This document shows, one piece after another, positions 26,420-36,800 of a DNA stretch of 61,182 nucleotides. Numbering within the stretch: the stretch's first letter is position 1; each line of letters opens with the position of its first letter. Both the position numbers and the translations under genes were made by a program. Under the pieces are notes generated by a model. The model had not been told where the DNA came from. It did no database searches and was given only the letters and a program-made list of their open reading frames with translations. Source of the stretch: Corynebacterium kefirresidentii (GTDB lineage: Bacteria > Actinomycetota > Actinomycetes > Mycobacteriales > Mycobacteriaceae); contig NGUZ01000014.1 in NCBI GenBank assembly GCA_002154655.1, positions 1 through 61,182 of the forward strand, read 5' to 3'.

Positions 26420-27625
26420 CTAAGCCTTCTCGGCGCCGGCCCAACCCGCACGCGGGTTGAAACCGGAGTCCTTTTCCGCTTGAGCATAGGTGCGCAGGGC
26501 GCTGGAGGCGGCGGCATCGAGCTTGGTGGGCACGGTAACCTGCACGGTAACCAGCAGATCACCGGAGTTGCCACCGCGCTTGGCGATGCCCCTTCCGCGC
26601 ACCCGCAGCGTGCGTCCATCCGGCGTACCAGCGGGGATCTTCACGCGCACCGGATTATCCAAGGTGGGAACCGCGATGGTATCGCCCAAGGCCAGCTCCG
26701 TGAAGGAGACCGGAACGGTAACGTGCAGGTCATCGCCTTCTCGAGTGAAGACCTTGTCCGGTTTGACGGTTACCGCCACGAAGAGATCACCGGCTGGAGT
26801 GCCGTTCGGGCCGGCTTCGCCCTGACCAGCAAGGCGAACCTTTTGGCCGTCAATGACGCCGGCGGGGATACGCACGGTGATATTGCGGGTCCGATGAACT
26901 GTGCCGGTACCGTGGCAGTCCTTGCAGGGGTCCGTGATGCGGCGGCCGGTGCCATCGCAATCCTTGCAGGGGGCGGAAAAGCCGAAGGCGCCGCGGTTTT
27001 CAGAGGTAAAACCGGTGCCGCTGCAGGTGCCACAGGTAGAGGTCTTGCCAGAGGCGGAACCAGAGCCATGGCACGTGGTACACGGCGCATTGCCGCTCAA
27101 TGCCAGAGGGATGGTGGTTCCCTTGGCGGCCTCGCGGAAGTCGAGGGTTATTTCCGTTTCGACGTCGGCCCCCCGCGACGGTTTAGCTGAGTGGCCAGCA
27201 CTACCGCCGCGGTTGAAAACGCTACCGAAGATATCCCCAACACCGCCGCTTTGAGCCGCTCCTCCAGCGGATCCTCCGAAGAGGTCCGAGAGGTCGAATT
27301 CTTGCGCACCTTGTCCACCCATGTGCGTGGATCGAAACCCGCCGGGAAATCCGGCGCCTCCCATCCGTCCAAAGCCCCCACCGTTACGGAGCATGGCCTT
27401 GAACTGGTCGTATTCCTTGCGCTCAGAGGCGTCGGAAAGCACGTCGTAGGCTTCCGCCACCTTTTTGAACCTTTCCGCTGCTGCGGGGTCGTCAGGGTGG
27501 GTATCGGGGTGGTTTTCGCGTGCTAGCTTGCGGTAGGCACGCTTAATTTCATTCTGTTCTGCGGACGAGGAGACCCCCAGATCCGCATAATAATCTTTGT
27601 CTGCCCATTCGGGTTTAGCGCTCAC
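26420..27625 (-). CDS. dnaJ: DnaJ co-chaperone
   Basis: 401 aa. J domain residues 8-75 with HPD ([10 protein letters not shown]); Gly/Phe-rich region to about 130; four zinc-finger repeats [32 protein letters not shown] (about 185-245); then two substrate-binding domains. It stimulates DnaK ATPase. GGAGGAG upstream of ATG 27625 is a strong RBS. A hairpin separates it from grpE. Confidence 0.96.
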   Translation of the reverse strand: MSAKPEWADKDYYADLGVSSSAEQNEIKRAYRKLARENHPDTHPDDPAAAERFKKVAEAYDVLSDASERKEYDQFKAMLRNGGGFGRMGGAGFPGGFRSTHMGGQGAQEFDLSDLFGGSAGGAAQSGGVGDIFGSVFNRGGSAGHSAKPSRGADVETEITLDFREAAKGTTIPLALSGNAPCTTCHGSGSASGKTSTCGTCSGTGFTSENRGAFGFSAPCKDCDGTGRRITDPCKDCHGTGTVHRTRNITVRIPAGVIDGQKVRLAGQGEAGPNGTPAGDLFVAVTVKPDKVFTREGDDLHVTVPVSFTELALGDTIAVPTLDNPVRVKIPAGTPDGRTLRVRGRGIAKRGGNSGDLLVTVQVTVPTKLDAAASSALRTYAQAEKDSGFNPRAGWAGAEKA

Positions 27626-27667
27626 TGGGCATCTCCTCCTTTCAAAGAGAATCGATAAAGTTAAGTA

Positions 27668-27714
27668 AAAGGGCGCCGCGGGAAGGTCAATCGTCAGTTC
27701 CCAGGGCGCCCTTT
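27668..27714 (-). terminator. Terminator-like hairpin between grpE and dnaJ
   Basis: AAAGGGCGCC and GGCGCCCTTT form a perfect 10-bp stem, with further pairing (GGGAA/TTCCC) inside. On the minus strand it is followed by TTTTACTT. It may reduce read-through from dnaK-grpE to dnaJ-hspR. Confidence 0.7.
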
Positions 27715-27721
27715 ATGTTAT

Positions 27722-28429
27722 TTACTCGGAATCTTCCGAGCCGCTGGACTCATCGCTGGGGTCCGCGATGATGACCAGGGCATTGCGCACGAGCCTGTCG
27801 CCCACACGGTAGCCCTTGCGCAGCACGGTGCCCAGCACCTGCTCATCGCCTGAAGACAAGTCCTGCACGGCCTCGTGAACCTCCGGGTCGAAGGCGTCGC
27901 CTTCTTCGCCAAAGGCGGCAAGCTCGTGCTTTTCCAGCGTGCTGTGGAGCTTATCCGCAAAAGCCTTGAGCGGGCCTTCCAAGTCACCGTGTTCATCGGC
28001 CAGTTCCAGGTCATCAAGGACAGGCAGGAAATCTGCGATGACCTTGGCCTTGGCGGTCTCGATTACGGCTTGGCGGTCACGCTCGGTGCGGCGGCGGTAG
28101 TTGGTGTATTCCGCATTCAGACGCTGCAGGTCTTCCGTGCGTTCTGCCAACTGTGCTTCCACATCGCTGACGCCGGTGCCAGCGGGCTCTTCACCCGCGG
28201 CCTCGGCCTCTACCTCATCAGCGTTGACGTCTGCCAGCGCTTCTTCAAGGTCAGCATCGAGAGTGGGATCCAGCTCGGCTTCTTCGGTGGCATCAGCCTG
28301 CGCTTCCTGCGCGGCCTGGGCCTCCTCAGCCTGCTCGGCAGCAGCCTCAGCGCGGTCAGCCGAGGTAGCCTCCGGATCCGTGTTTTCCGGGTCGCCTGGG
28401 TTGTGCGGCATTCCGCTGTCCTGAGTCAT
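27722..28429 (-). CDS. grpE: GrpE nucleotide-exchange factor
   Basis: 235 aa. Residues 1-95 are Ala/Glu/Asp-rich and disordered; a coiled coil follows ([30 protein letters not shown]), then a beta-domain containing the family signature near [19 protein letters not shown]. It releases ADP from DnaK. ATG 28429 overlaps the dnaK stop (TAATG), so coupling is likely. Confidence 0.95.
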   Translation of the reverse strand: MTQDSGMPHNPGDPENTDPEATSADRAEAAAEQAEEAQAAQEAQADATEEAELDPTLDADLEEALADVNADEVEAEAAGEEPAGTGVSDVEAQLAERTEDLQRLNAEYTNYRRRTERDRQAVIETAKAKVIADFLPVLDDLELADEHGDLEGPLKAFADKLHSTLEKHELAAFGEEGDAFDPEVHEAVQDLSSGDEQVLGTVLRKGYRVGDRLVRNALVIIADPSDESSGSEDSE

Positions 28430-30279
28430 TACTTATTGCCATCCTTGTTCTCATCCTCGTCAACGACCTCAGCGTCGACAACGTTCGGGTCACCCTGCGC
28501 AGCACCAGCATCGGCAGCGCCCTCAGCGCCTGCCTCAGCAGCCTGTGCCTCGTAGATCTGCTTGCCCATCTCCTGGGATTCGGTGGACAGCTTCTCCACT
28601 GCGGACTTGATGGCCTCGAGGTCATCGCCCTTCAGGGCCTCATCGACGGCGTCAGCAGCCTCGGTAACCTTGGTCTTAACGTCCTCGGATACCTTGTCAG
28701 CGTTGTCGTCCAAGAACTTGCGGGTCTGGTAGGAGGTGGACTCTGCGTTATTGCGCAGCTCCTGCTCCTCGCGGCGCTTCTTGTCCTCTTCGGCGTGCTG
28801 CTCGGCGTCCTTGACCATGCGATCAATTTCTTCCTGGGACAGGCCGGAACCATCCTGAATCTTGATGGTGTTTTCCTTGCCGGTGCCCTTGTCCTTTGCG
28901 GTTACGTGGACGATGCCGTTGGCATCGATATCGAAGGTGACCTCAATCTGTGGAACACCGCGCGGTGCCGGAGCAATGCCGCCGAGCTCGAAGGAGCCGA
29001 GGAGCTTATTGGCAGTAGCCATCTCGCGCTCACCCTGGAAGACCTGAATCTGTACGGAAGGCTGGTTGTCTTCTGCGGTGGTAAAGGTCTCGGACTTCTT
29101 GGTCGGAATGGTGGTGTTGCGCTCGATGAGCTTGGTCATCACGCCGCCCTTGGTCTCAATGCCGAGGGACAACGGGGTGACGTCAAGAAGCAGCACGTCC
29201 TTGACCTCGCCGCGCAGAACGCCTGCCTGCAGGGCAGCGCCTACGGCAACAACCTCGTCCGGGTTAACGCCCTTGTTGGCATCCTTGCCGGTGAGTTCCT
29301 TAACCAGGTCAGATACGGCCGGCATACGGGTGGAGCCACCAACGAGAACAACGTGGTCAATATCGCCGACGGAGAGGTCGGCATCCTTGATGACCTGGTT
29401 GAACGGAGCCTTGGTGCGATCCAGCAGATCCTGGGTGATCTTCTGGAACTCGGTGCGGGTCAGGGTCTCGTCCAAGAACAGTGGGTTCTTATCGGAGTCA
29501 ACCGTGATGTACGGCAGATTGATATTGGCCTGCTGGGAGGAGGACAGCTCAATCTTTGCCTTCTCTGCAGCCTCGCGCAGACGCTGCACGGCGCGCTTAT
29601 CCTTGGTCAGGTCAACGCCCTGGGAGGTCTTGAAGCGGTCTACCAGCCAGTCAACGATGCGCTGATCCCAGTCATCGCCGCCCAGCTCGTTATCGCCGGC
29701 GGTTGCCATAACCTCAACCACGCCATCGCCGATTTCCAGCAAGGAGACGTCGAAGGTGCCGCCACCCAGGTCAAATACCAGGATGGTCTGCTCCTGCTCG
29801 CCCTTTTCCAGGCCATAAGCCAAAGCGGCTGCGGTTGGCTCGTTGACAATACGGAGCACGTTCAGGCCTGCAATCTGGCCAGCTTCCTTAGTGGCTTGGC
29901 GCTGTGCGTCCTCGAAGTATGCAGGAACGGTAATAACGGCGTCAGTAACATCCTCGCCAAGGTAAGCCTCTGCATCGCGCTTCAGCTTCATCAGCGTGCG
30001 AGCAGAAATCTCCTGGGAGGTGTAGTCCTTGTCATCAATGTTGATCTTCCAGTCAGTGCCGATGTGGCGCTTGACGGAGCGAATGGTGCGGTCAACGTTG
30101 GTTACCGCCTGGTTCTTAGCGGACTGGCCAACCAGAATTTCGCCGTTCTTTGCAAAGGCAACGACGGAAGGCGTGGTGCGAGAGCCCTCGGAGTTAGCGA
30201 TAACGGTGGACTCGCCACCTTCCAGTACGGAAACGACGGAGTTCGTCGTACCAAGGTCAATACCTACTGCGCGTCCCAT
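28429..30279 (-). CDS. dnaK: DnaK chaperone (Hsp70)
   Basis: 616 aa from ATG 30279 ([15 protein letters not shown]), with AAGGAGAAGAAATC before it; the frame upstream to 30411 is not conserved. ATPase signatures include [19 protein letters not shown] and [13 protein letters not shown]; the linker is [15 protein letters not shown]. The C-terminal tail is Ala/Glu/Asp-rich, ending DENKDGNK. Heads dnaK-grpE-dnaJ-hspR under two HAIR sites. Stop overlaps grpE by one base. Confidence 0.97.
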   Translation of the reverse strand: MGRAVGIDLGTTNSVVSVLEGGESTVIANSEGSRTTPSVVAFAKNGEILVGQSAKNQAVTNVDRTIRSVKRHIGTDWKINIDDKDYTSQEISARTLMKLKRDAEAYLGEDVTDAVITVPAYFEDAQRQATKEAGQIAGLNVLRIVNEPTAAALAYGLEKGEQEQTILVFDLGGGTFDVSLLEIGDGVVEVMATAGDNELGGDDWDQRIVDWLVDRFKTSQGVDLTKDKRAVQRLREAAEKAKIELSSSQQANINLPYITVDSDKNPLFLDETLTRTEFQKITQDLLDRTKAPFNQVIKDADLSVGDIDHVVLVGGSTRMPAVSDLVKELTGKDANKGVNPDEVVAVGAALQAGVLRGEVKDVLLLDVTPLSLGIETKGGVMTKLIERNTTIPTKKSETFTTAEDNQPSVQIQVFQGEREMATANKLLGSFELGGIAPAPRGVPQIEVTFDIDANGIVHVTAKDKGTGKENTIKIQDGSGLSQEEIDRMVKDAEQHAEEDKKRREEQELRNNAESTSYQTRKFLDDNADKVSEDVKTKVTEAADAVDEALKGDDLEAIKSAVEKLSTESQEMGKQIYEAQAAEAGAEGAADAGAAQGDPNVVDAEVVDEDENKDGNK

Positions 30280-30315
30280 GATTTCTTCTCCTTTTATCTT
30301 GGGGTAATTAATAAA

Positions 30316-30336
30316 GTTGATTGTCGGTGACTCAAC
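30316..30336 (-). promoter_or_regulatory. HAIR operator (HspR site) near dnaK start
   Basis: GTTGATT-N7-ACTCAAC, one mismatch in the left arm against the GTTGAG(T/C) half-site, 37 bp upstream of the dnaK ATG. Confidence 0.65.
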
Positions 30337-30391
30337 TTCTCGTTGTGTCCGAGCGCTACTATAACAGAACTTCCACACCCAGTCACACAAC

Positions 30392-30412
30392 CTTGAGCCT
30401 GTGTCACTCAAT
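30392..30412 (-). promoter_or_regulatory. HAIR operator (HspR site) upstream of dnaK
   Basis: CTTGAGC-N7-ACTCAAT, a near-consensus HspR repeat. An ACTCAAC half-site also occurs at about 30450. Confidence 0.8.
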
Positions 30413-30730
30413 CTCTACAACGGGCAGCCTACAAAAGTTATTCCCCAAGACTCAACTTTTTCTCAAATATCCCACTTTTCCCAGCTCACCGCCGCTCTTT
30501 CCGACGCCCACTTTCCCACCCCTGCCCATCAACCCCCTCCCCCACACAGCCCCATACCCAAACGGAGATCCTTAAATATCTCTAAGAGGATCCAAAAGTT
30601 ACCTCAGAAAGGATCCAAAAGAGGATTGGCGACGCGCCCCCACTACCGCATACTAGGAATCACAGCAGTTAAGAGCTGCTACCCCAGAGAGAGATTGTAG
30701 TTTTACTCCGCCGATCCGAAAGGAATGTAT

Positions 30731-30907
30731 ATGTTCGATTCCCTCGCAGACCTCAGCTCCGCCATCGACTTCGAGGCACTCGTAAAGGGCATCAAGGGCC
30801 TCATCGAGACCTCTTCCGAGTCCAACACCGACTCCGAGGGCCTGTCCTCCGTATTCGAGGGCCTGTCCTCCAAGGATGACGCAGAGGCTGCTGCAGAAGC
30901 TAAGTAA
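30731..30907 (+). CDS. 58-aa acidic amphipathic protein (possible small porin-type peptide)
   Basis: ATG 30731 is preceded by AAAGGA at good spacing (ATG 30725 is too close). The peptide MFDSLADLSSAIDFEALVKGIKG then IETSSES is an amphipathic acidic helix, and a Ser/Glu/Asp-rich C-terminus follows. There is no signal peptide. A terminator follows. Corynebacterial PorA/PorH porins are similarly short, acidic, lack signal peptides and are mycomembrane proteins, but there is no sequence motif to prove membership. Codon choice (GGC, CTC, GAG) is that of a well-expressed gene. It is divergent from dnaK across a long AT-rich leader. Confidence 0.6.
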   Translation: MFDSLADLSSAIDFEALVKGIKGLIETSSESNTDSEGLSSVFEGLSSKDDAEAAAEAK

Positions 30908-30977
30908 TTAGCACTCTGCACTCCTTCATGAAGACCAGCTAAACCCCTCACCTTCTACCTCCGCACGGTACCCACCA

Positions 30978-31012
30978 CAAGGAACCGCGCACGAAGGTGC
31001 GGGGGTTTCGCT
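30978..31012 (+). terminator. Terminator of the 58-aa gene
   Basis: CCGCGCAC-GAAG-GTGCGGGGG, with CGCAC/GTGCG as the core stem, then TTTCGCTGTTTTC. About 75 bp past the stop. Confidence 0.6.
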
Positions 31013-31103
31013 GTTTTCAATCGCTGCTCTACGTTCGCTGCACCCGCACCGCTGTACATAGACTAGGGAGATAAACCCCGTTGAGCCTTAGCACCCAGGA
31101 AGC

Positions 31104-32294
31104 GTGGACCGCATCGTGCCGAAATCTTCACAGCCACCCATCTACCAGCGCATCCGCGCGGCCATGACTCTGCAGCGAACCGCCGCGTTAACTGCGGTGA
31201 TTTGTGTGGCGCTAACATTACTTGGCGCATTCCTTACCCCCATAGAGCATCAGTTGTCGGCAGCCATCCTCGGATTGGTTCTTACAGTGATAACTACTTC
31301 GGGTTATCGCTGGCCGTTAGGCATGTCAGGTACATTTATTGCCGCTTGGCTAACCGCTACATTTCTCACTAGAACCCCTTTCATCTGTTCGGTGTTCCTA
31401 GCCCCGATTTTCCTAGCCGTAGTTGCTTACCACGGCAAACATAGCCGCACAATTGCAATCGGCCTGCTCCTTTGGATATGTGGACTCATTGATCCTGAGA
31501 CGCTTGAGCTAAGCATTCACCCTGCCCCAGCCTTCACTTGGGGAATGCTAATTGGCGTCGGTGGTGTGATTGGAGCAACTTTCGCCCACTCAGCAAACCG
31601 ATATAGATCTGCCATGGTGGAGTGGAACAATGACGTGAAGCGCCGTCAATCCGATCTGGCAGAAACCTTGCACAACTCGGTAGTTTCTAACCTAACGGTA
31701 AATACCATGCAGCTCGAAGCCCTGAACCTCGAGTACTCCACCCAGCCGGAACTAGCTAAGAAACTCGATGAGCTCAGTGATTCCATGCGCTCTGCCATGT
31801 CTGAAGTACGTGCACTGACCAAAGTCCTACGAAATAATATCGATGGGATTAACGACGGCATGAGTTTTGGTTCAACCACAAAACCAACGAGCTTCGCCCA
31901 ACTAATTTCCGAAGAAGAAGAGCGTCTTTCCCGTCTCAACCGGTCACCCATTGTTAAGGTCACAGGCGAGGAGTTTGCGCCGGAATTTCCTCAAGAAATT
32001 CTTGAGCCCATTGCAGCCATCACCACAGAAGCGTGCCTCAATGCAGTGAAGTATTCCCCACCGGGGGCGGAGATTCTGATTTCCGTTCGTCCCCATATGG
32101 GCTGGACAGTCATCACCATCACTAATCCCGTAGCTAAGCCAACAAGTAAGAACACAGAAATGTCCTCCGGTATTGGCATGTCCTCCATGAACCGGATCGC
32201 GGCCACGATTGACGCACGACTGGATACAGATTTGGAATCGGGAAACTGGGAATTGAACCTATTTCTGCCGCCCAGCGCCCACAAGCGACGTTAA
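31104..32294 (+). CDS. Sensor histidine kinase (DesK/NarX-like, multi-TM)
   Basis: 396 aa from GTG 31104. Residues 25-165 hold about five to six membrane helices with little extracellular sequence. The dimerisation/phosphoacceptor region (180-240) is RQSDLAETLHNSVVSNL: His190 is followed by Asn where most HisKA_3 kinases have Asp or Glu. The HATPase domain has N-box EACLNAVKYSPPG and G-box SGIGMSSMNRIAA. The multi-TM sensor without a periplasmic domain fits sensing within or next to the membrane. It precedes a small ORF and the response regulator. A less likely start is ATG 31164. Confidence 0.85.
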   Translation: MDRIVPKSSQPPIYQRIRAAMTLQRTAALTAVICVALTLLGAFLTPIEHQLSAAILGLVLTVITTSGYRWPLGMSGTFIAAWLTATFLTRTPFICSVFLAPIFLAVVAYHGKHSRTIAIGLLLWICGLIDPETLELSIHPAPAFTWGMLIGVGGVIGATFAHSANRYRSAMVEWNNDVKRRQSDLAETLHNSVVSNLTVNTMQLEALNLEYSTQPELAKKLDELSDSMRSAMSEVRALTKVLRNNIDGINDGMSFGSTTKPTSFAQLISEEEERLSRLNRSPIVKVTGEEFAPEFPQEILEPIAAITTEACLNAVKYSPPGAEILISVRPHMGWTVITITNPVAKPTSKNTEMSSGIGMSSMNRIAATIDARLDTDLESGNWELNLFLPPSAHKRR

Positions 32295-32304
32295 TTCCAC
32301 CACG

Positions 32305-32333
32305 TTGTATAGCAAAGGCTTAATTCATACACT
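32305..32333 (+). promoter_or_regulatory. Candidate sigma-A promoter before the small peptide gene
   Basis: TTGTAT and TACACT with a 17-bp spacer, in the 90-bp gap after the kinase. Would start transcripts near 32341, giving the peptide and regulator independent expression. Confidence 0.4.
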
Positions 32334-32384
32334 AAGCTTTCGCTTGTTTCTGCCTATTCAAACTTTCGCAAAAGGAGCGCCTTG

Positions 32385-32540
32385 ATGCAGGCCGCACTCG
32401 CAACTCTTCTCACCCCATTCGTGTTGTCCTCTTCCATCTTCGGTGCCGGCCCCACCCCTGGTGAGCTACCAGAGACTACGGCATACGCATCTCCTGTCGA
32501 TATTGCTTTTGGTTGCCCGGCACCATGGTGCGTGAAGTAA
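32385..32540 (+). CDS. 51-aa peptide with hydrophobic N-terminus and C-terminal CPAPWC, between kinase and regulator
   Basis: ATG 32385 has AAAGGAGCGCC, ending four bases upstream, a strong RBS. Residues 1-22 are hydrophobic (QAALATLLTPFVLSSSIFG); residues 23-36 are Pro/Thr/Glu-rich and end in AYAS, a signal-peptidase-like site; the C-terminus is FGCPAPWCVK, whose two Cys could form a six-residue ring. It lacks the basic N-terminus of a standard signal peptide. It overlaps the regulator ATG (32525) by 16 nt in another frame. An exported peptide signal for the adjacent kinase, or a leader that couples translation, are both possible. No relative is known to me. Confidence 0.6.
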   Translation: MQAALATLLTPFVLSSSIFGAGPTPGELPETTAYASPVDIAFGCPAPWCVK

Positions 32541-33211
32541 AAACTTCCCTTTTGGTCGTCGATGACGACCCACTTGTCCTCGAAGCTTTGGGGCGTTACT
32601 TCGCCTCGGCTGAGGACATGGAGGTGCGCGCCACCGCAGAAAATGGCAAGGTCGCCCTCGGTATATTGCAAGAGCAAGACTTTGACGTCATTGTCGCGGA
32701 CATCCATATGCCCGAGATGGATGGCACTACCCTCTTGCGCGAGGTCAACAAGATGGAAGACCCGCCGGTCTTTGTTGCGATGACCGCGATGGACAATGAT
32801 GAGACCCTCAAAGAGGTCATGTCCAATAAGGCTGCGGCCTATATTCTGAAAAGCTCCAAGCCGGTCTACATCTTGGATACCGTGCGCGAGGCTGTACGCG
32901 GCGGCACGGTTGTCACCCCGCAATCCCTCACCCGCTTATTTGAGCAACTTCCCGATTGGAACACTGAGGGAAGCGATGCTGATGTGGCCGCCGCAACCGC
33001 AAGAATTAAGGACAACCACCATATCTCGCCTGCTTTAGAGCAGGTTCTGGACCTGGTCTGCCAAGGCAAGTCCAATGAAGAAATTGCCAAGAGCACGCAC
33101 TACGCACCGGGCACGGTGAAGAAATATGTATCTACCCTGCTCAGTGAATTCCATGCCAAGTCCCGCCTCGAACTGGCGGTGAAGGCGCTCAAGGCTGGCT
33201 ACGGTTCTTAG
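32525..33211 (+). CDS. NarL/FixJ-type response regulator
   Basis: 228 aa from ATG 32525. Receiver: acidic pair VVDDDP at 11-16, phosphoacceptor Asp59 in IVADIHMPEMDG, Thr in AMTAMDN, Lys in YILKSSKP. The C-terminal HTH (LDLVCQGKSNEEIAKSTHYAPGTVKKYVSTLLSEFHAKSR) is LuxR-type. It has no own SD and overlaps the small peptide gene, so translation probably depends on it. Pairs with the kinase at 31104. Confidence 0.9.
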   Translation: MVREVKTSLLVVDDDPLVLEALGRYFASAEDMEVRATAENGKVALGILQEQDFDVIVADIHMPEMDGTTLLREVNKMEDPPVFVAMTAMDNDETLKEVMSNKAAAYILKSSKPVYILDTVREAVRGGTVVTPQSLTRLFEQLPDWNTEGSDADVAAATARIKDNHHISPALEQVLDLVCQGKSNEEIAKSTHYAPGTVKKYVSTLLSEFHAKSRLELAVKALKAGYGS

Positions 33212-33228
33212 ACCCCGATTGTTGGACA

Positions 33229-33253
33229 ATCCGGGGGTGGAATACCCCCGGAT
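33229..33253. promoter_or_regulatory. Perfect 10-bp inverted repeat after the response regulator
   Basis: ATCCGGGGGT-GGAAT-ACCCCCGGAT, weaker pairing beyond. No T-run directly follows, so it is either a stabilising hairpin in the mRNA or a protein site. Confidence 0.6.
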
Positions 33254-33270
33254 GTGTCAATACCCCCTCT

Positions 33271-33305
33271 AAACCCCACATGCTGGGGTTTATTTTTTGT
33301 TTTTC
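33271..33305 (+). terminator. Terminator of the two-component system
   Basis: AAACCCCA-CATGC-TGGGGTTT followed by ATTTTTTGTTTTT. Confidence 0.9.
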
Positions 33306-33809
33306 TACCCCCGTCTGTCATTTCCCAAAGGAGACTAGCATCACGTTTGTCGCTTCCCTATAATTACGGCAACAACAAACTTCATAGTATTTCCTAGGCA
33401 ACAATAGGAACCTGAACCTGCAGGGTTGCCGCACGTCAGAGCGCTATACCGCTCACGTTTCTTCCTCTGCCCCTATAGTCACGTCATAGAAAGCAGGTGA
33501 GTGTTGAACACCAACCTGGCGCGCGTTCGTCGCAGCAGCGATAGGCCCCCCGTCCGCATTCGGCCCGCATAAAGGCCCGCTGAACATCGCATTTCACCAC
33601 GAATCTCTGCGATCCTCACATTGCGTCGCGCGCACCCGCGTGTTCGCTCCTCACCCAGCTGCACCCTGCAGCACCACATAGCTCACCGCTCACCATCCAG
33701 ACGCCGTATCGCCCAGCAATTCCAGACCGGCGCAGATACATCTACCTTCACTCCCGAGTGAAAAGTGGTGTCTAGGATGTGACCCGTTTGAAATAGAGGT
33801 AGAACCCAT
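33306..33809. other. Intergenic region upstream of putA; no gene seen
   Basis: 500 bp with the putA promoter. A TTG-start Arg-rich frame of 22 codons (near 33504-33572) is present but has no supporting features. No RNA gene is recognisable. The putA RBS (AGAGGTAGAACCC) is just before 33810. Confidence 0.4.
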
Positions 33810-36800
33810 ATGACTTCTCCTGCAAATACCCGCTTGCCCATCTCTGATGATGTGGAAGCAGTCCTGCCCGCAGCGATTAGCCGCGCCCACGACTGGTTGA
33901 AGTCCACTGCGGACGAAGAAGATAAGGCCACCGAACAGCTCGCGGACCTACTGCGCGATGAGGACGGAGTGAAGTTCACCATGGACTTCGTCGACCGCGT
34001 CATGCGCCCAGAAGATGACAAGGTTGCCGCACACGCGCTGAAGGATATTTCCTCCCACTATGACCCGTCGTTCCTAGGCAGCATCAATGGTGCGCTCGTT
34101 GGTGCCGGTGGCTTCTTCGGCCCAATCCTGCCCAACCTGGTCATGCCGGTGGCCCGCCTATACATGCGCAAGATGGTTGGCCACCTCGTTCTGGACGCCG
34201 AGTCTGATGCACTCAACAAGATTCTGGACAAGGCCGCCGAATCCGGCGAACAGCTCAACCTCAACCTGCTGGGTGAGGCCGTGCTCGGTGAGGAAGAGGC
34301 TAAGTCCCGCGCGCAGCGCACCCTCAAGCTCATCCAGAACCCACGCGTAACCTACGTTTCGGTCAAGGCTTCCTCCATGGTGGCCCAGCTCAATCACTGG
34401 GATATCGATGGCTCGGTAGAGCGCCTCAAGGAGCGCCTGCGTCCGCTGTACCAGGCTGCGGCTGACCGTACCGACAAGGTCTTTATCAACATGGACATGG
34501 AGGAGTACCACGATCTCCACCTGACCATCCGCCTGTTCAAGGAGCTGCTCAGCGAGCCGGAGTTCCTCACCCTGGATGCCGGCATCGTGCTGCAGGCTTA
34601 CCTGCCAGATACCTTCGATGCGCTCAAGGATGTCGCTGACTTTGCCAAGGAGCGCGTGGCCAAGGGCGGCGGCAAGGTCAAGGTGCGCATTGTAAAGGGC
34701 GCGAACCTATCCATGGAAACCGTGCAGGGCGAGGTCCACGATTGGCCGCTGGCTACCTACACCAACAAGCTCGACGTTGACGCCAACTACTACCGCCTAC
34801 TGGATTTCATCCTGCGCGAAGAGTACGCCGATAGCGTCCGCATCGGTGTAGCAACCCACAACCTCTACACCGCAGCAATGGCCTATGAGCTGGGCAAGAA
34901 GCGCGGCGTGCTGCACATGATGGATTCGGAGATGCTGCAGGGCATGTCCCCAGCGCAGCAGGCAGCGGTGCGCAAGGTCTTTGACGGCCGCCAGATCCTC
35001 TATACCCCGGTGGTCCACGCAGACGACTTCGACGTCGCCGTGTCCTACCTGGTGCGCCGCTTGGAGGAGAACTCTGCGCCGCAGAACTTCCTCTACGCAC
35101 TCTTTGCCCCAGGCGAGGAGCCGCTGGCGGACCAGGAAGAGACGTTCCGTCGGGCCGTCGCCAAGCGCTGGGACACCTTCGCTGGCGCCCGTCGCACCCA
35201 GAACCGCCTCGAGGAGGATGGCCGCCAAGCACCGCGCACCGGCCGCTTTACCAACGAGGCTGATACTGACCCGGCTCTCGCCCCGAACCGCCAGTGGGCG
35301 CAGGAAGCGCTCAAGCGCAACCCGGGCGAGCATGGCATCGCGGAGGTCACCGACCCAGCCGCGGTAGAAGGCCACATCGCCCGCGCCAAGGAGCTGGGCA
35401 CCGAGTGGGGTAAGCGTCCTGCCGCCGAGCGCGCCGCGGCCCTCGAGGCGGTCGCGGACGAAATTGCTTCCCAGCGCGGTAAGTTCATCTCCGTGGCTGC
35501 GTATGAGGCCAATAAGACCGTTACTCAGACCGACCCTGAGGTCTCTGAGGCGATTGACTTCTGTACCTACTACGGCCAGTCCGCGCGCCTGCTGGAAGAG
35601 TCCTACTCCCAGTTCACCCCGCACACCGTCACCGTGGTAACCCCGCCATGGAACTTCCCCATTGCCATCCCGACCGGCGGCATTGCGGCATCCTTGGCGG
35701 CTGGTTCGGCGGTTATCGTCAAGCCAGCCCCACAGGTAGTTCACTGTGGCAAGCTCGTGGTAGAGGCCTTCCGCACCGCCCTTGAGGCGCAGGGCCTGGA
35801 TCCGGATCTGGTGCAGCTGGTGCTCACCGATGAAGCCGAGGCCGGCAAGGCGCTGCTCTCCCACGATGACGTGGACAATGTCATCCTCACCGGCGCGTCC
35901 GATACCGGTGCGCTCTTCCGTTCTTGGAAGCCCAAGATGAACATCATGGCAGAGACCTCCGGCAAGAACGCGCTCATCATCACCCCAGCGGCGGACCCTG
36001 ACTTGGCCATCGATGACCTCTATAACTCCGCTTTCGGCCACTCCGGACAGAAGTGCTCGGCGGCCTCCCTGGTCATCTTCGTCGGCGCGGCCGGCAAGTC
36101 CGAGCGTCTGCGCACCCAGCTATTGGATGCCGTCAAAACTCTTAAGCCGGGCCCAGGCTTTGATATCACCACCACCATGAACGGCCTAGCCGAGGAGCCA
36201 AGCGAGAAGCTCCTGCGCGGCCTAACCCAGCTCGAGCCGGGCGAGAAGTGGCTACTCAAGCCGGAAAAGCTCAACCAGGAAGGCACCCTGTGGTCCCCGG
36301 GCATTCGCGATAACGTGCAGCCGGGCTCCTGGTACCACAAGAATGAATGCTTCGGCCCCATCCTTGGCATCATGTACGCCGATACCTTGGAAGAGGCTAT
36401 TGCCTGGCAAAACGACACCGGCTACGGCCTGACCGGTGGCATCCACTCGCTTGACGACGCCGAGATTGAGTACTGGATCGACAACGTTGAGGTGGGCAAT
36501 GCCTACGTCAACCGCGGCATCACCGGTGCGATTGTCCAGCGCCAGTCCTTCGGCGGTTGGAAGAAGTCCGTCATGGGACCGGGCGCCAAGGCTGGCGGCC
36601 CGAACTACGTGGCGCAAATGGGCGAGTGGGCCGATGGCGAGCTCAAGCCGCGCAACGTGGACATTGCCCCAGCTAGCCTCGCCGCGCTGCACCGCCTTCG
36701 CGATAACCTCTCTGGCAAACTCACCGAGGAGGACATCACCTGGCTATGGCGCGCCGCTGAGCTGGACCAGGTGGCTTGGCAGGAAGAGTTCGGCCGCAAC

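Noticed and set aside
30437..30456. Third HAIR-like half-site near 30450
   Set aside because: Only the ACTCAAC arm is good; the left arm does not match at N7 spacing.
33504..33572. 22-codon Arg-rich frame starting with TTG upstream of putA
   Set aside because: Weak SD, no attenuator hairpin after it, and composition typical of chance in GC-rich DNA.
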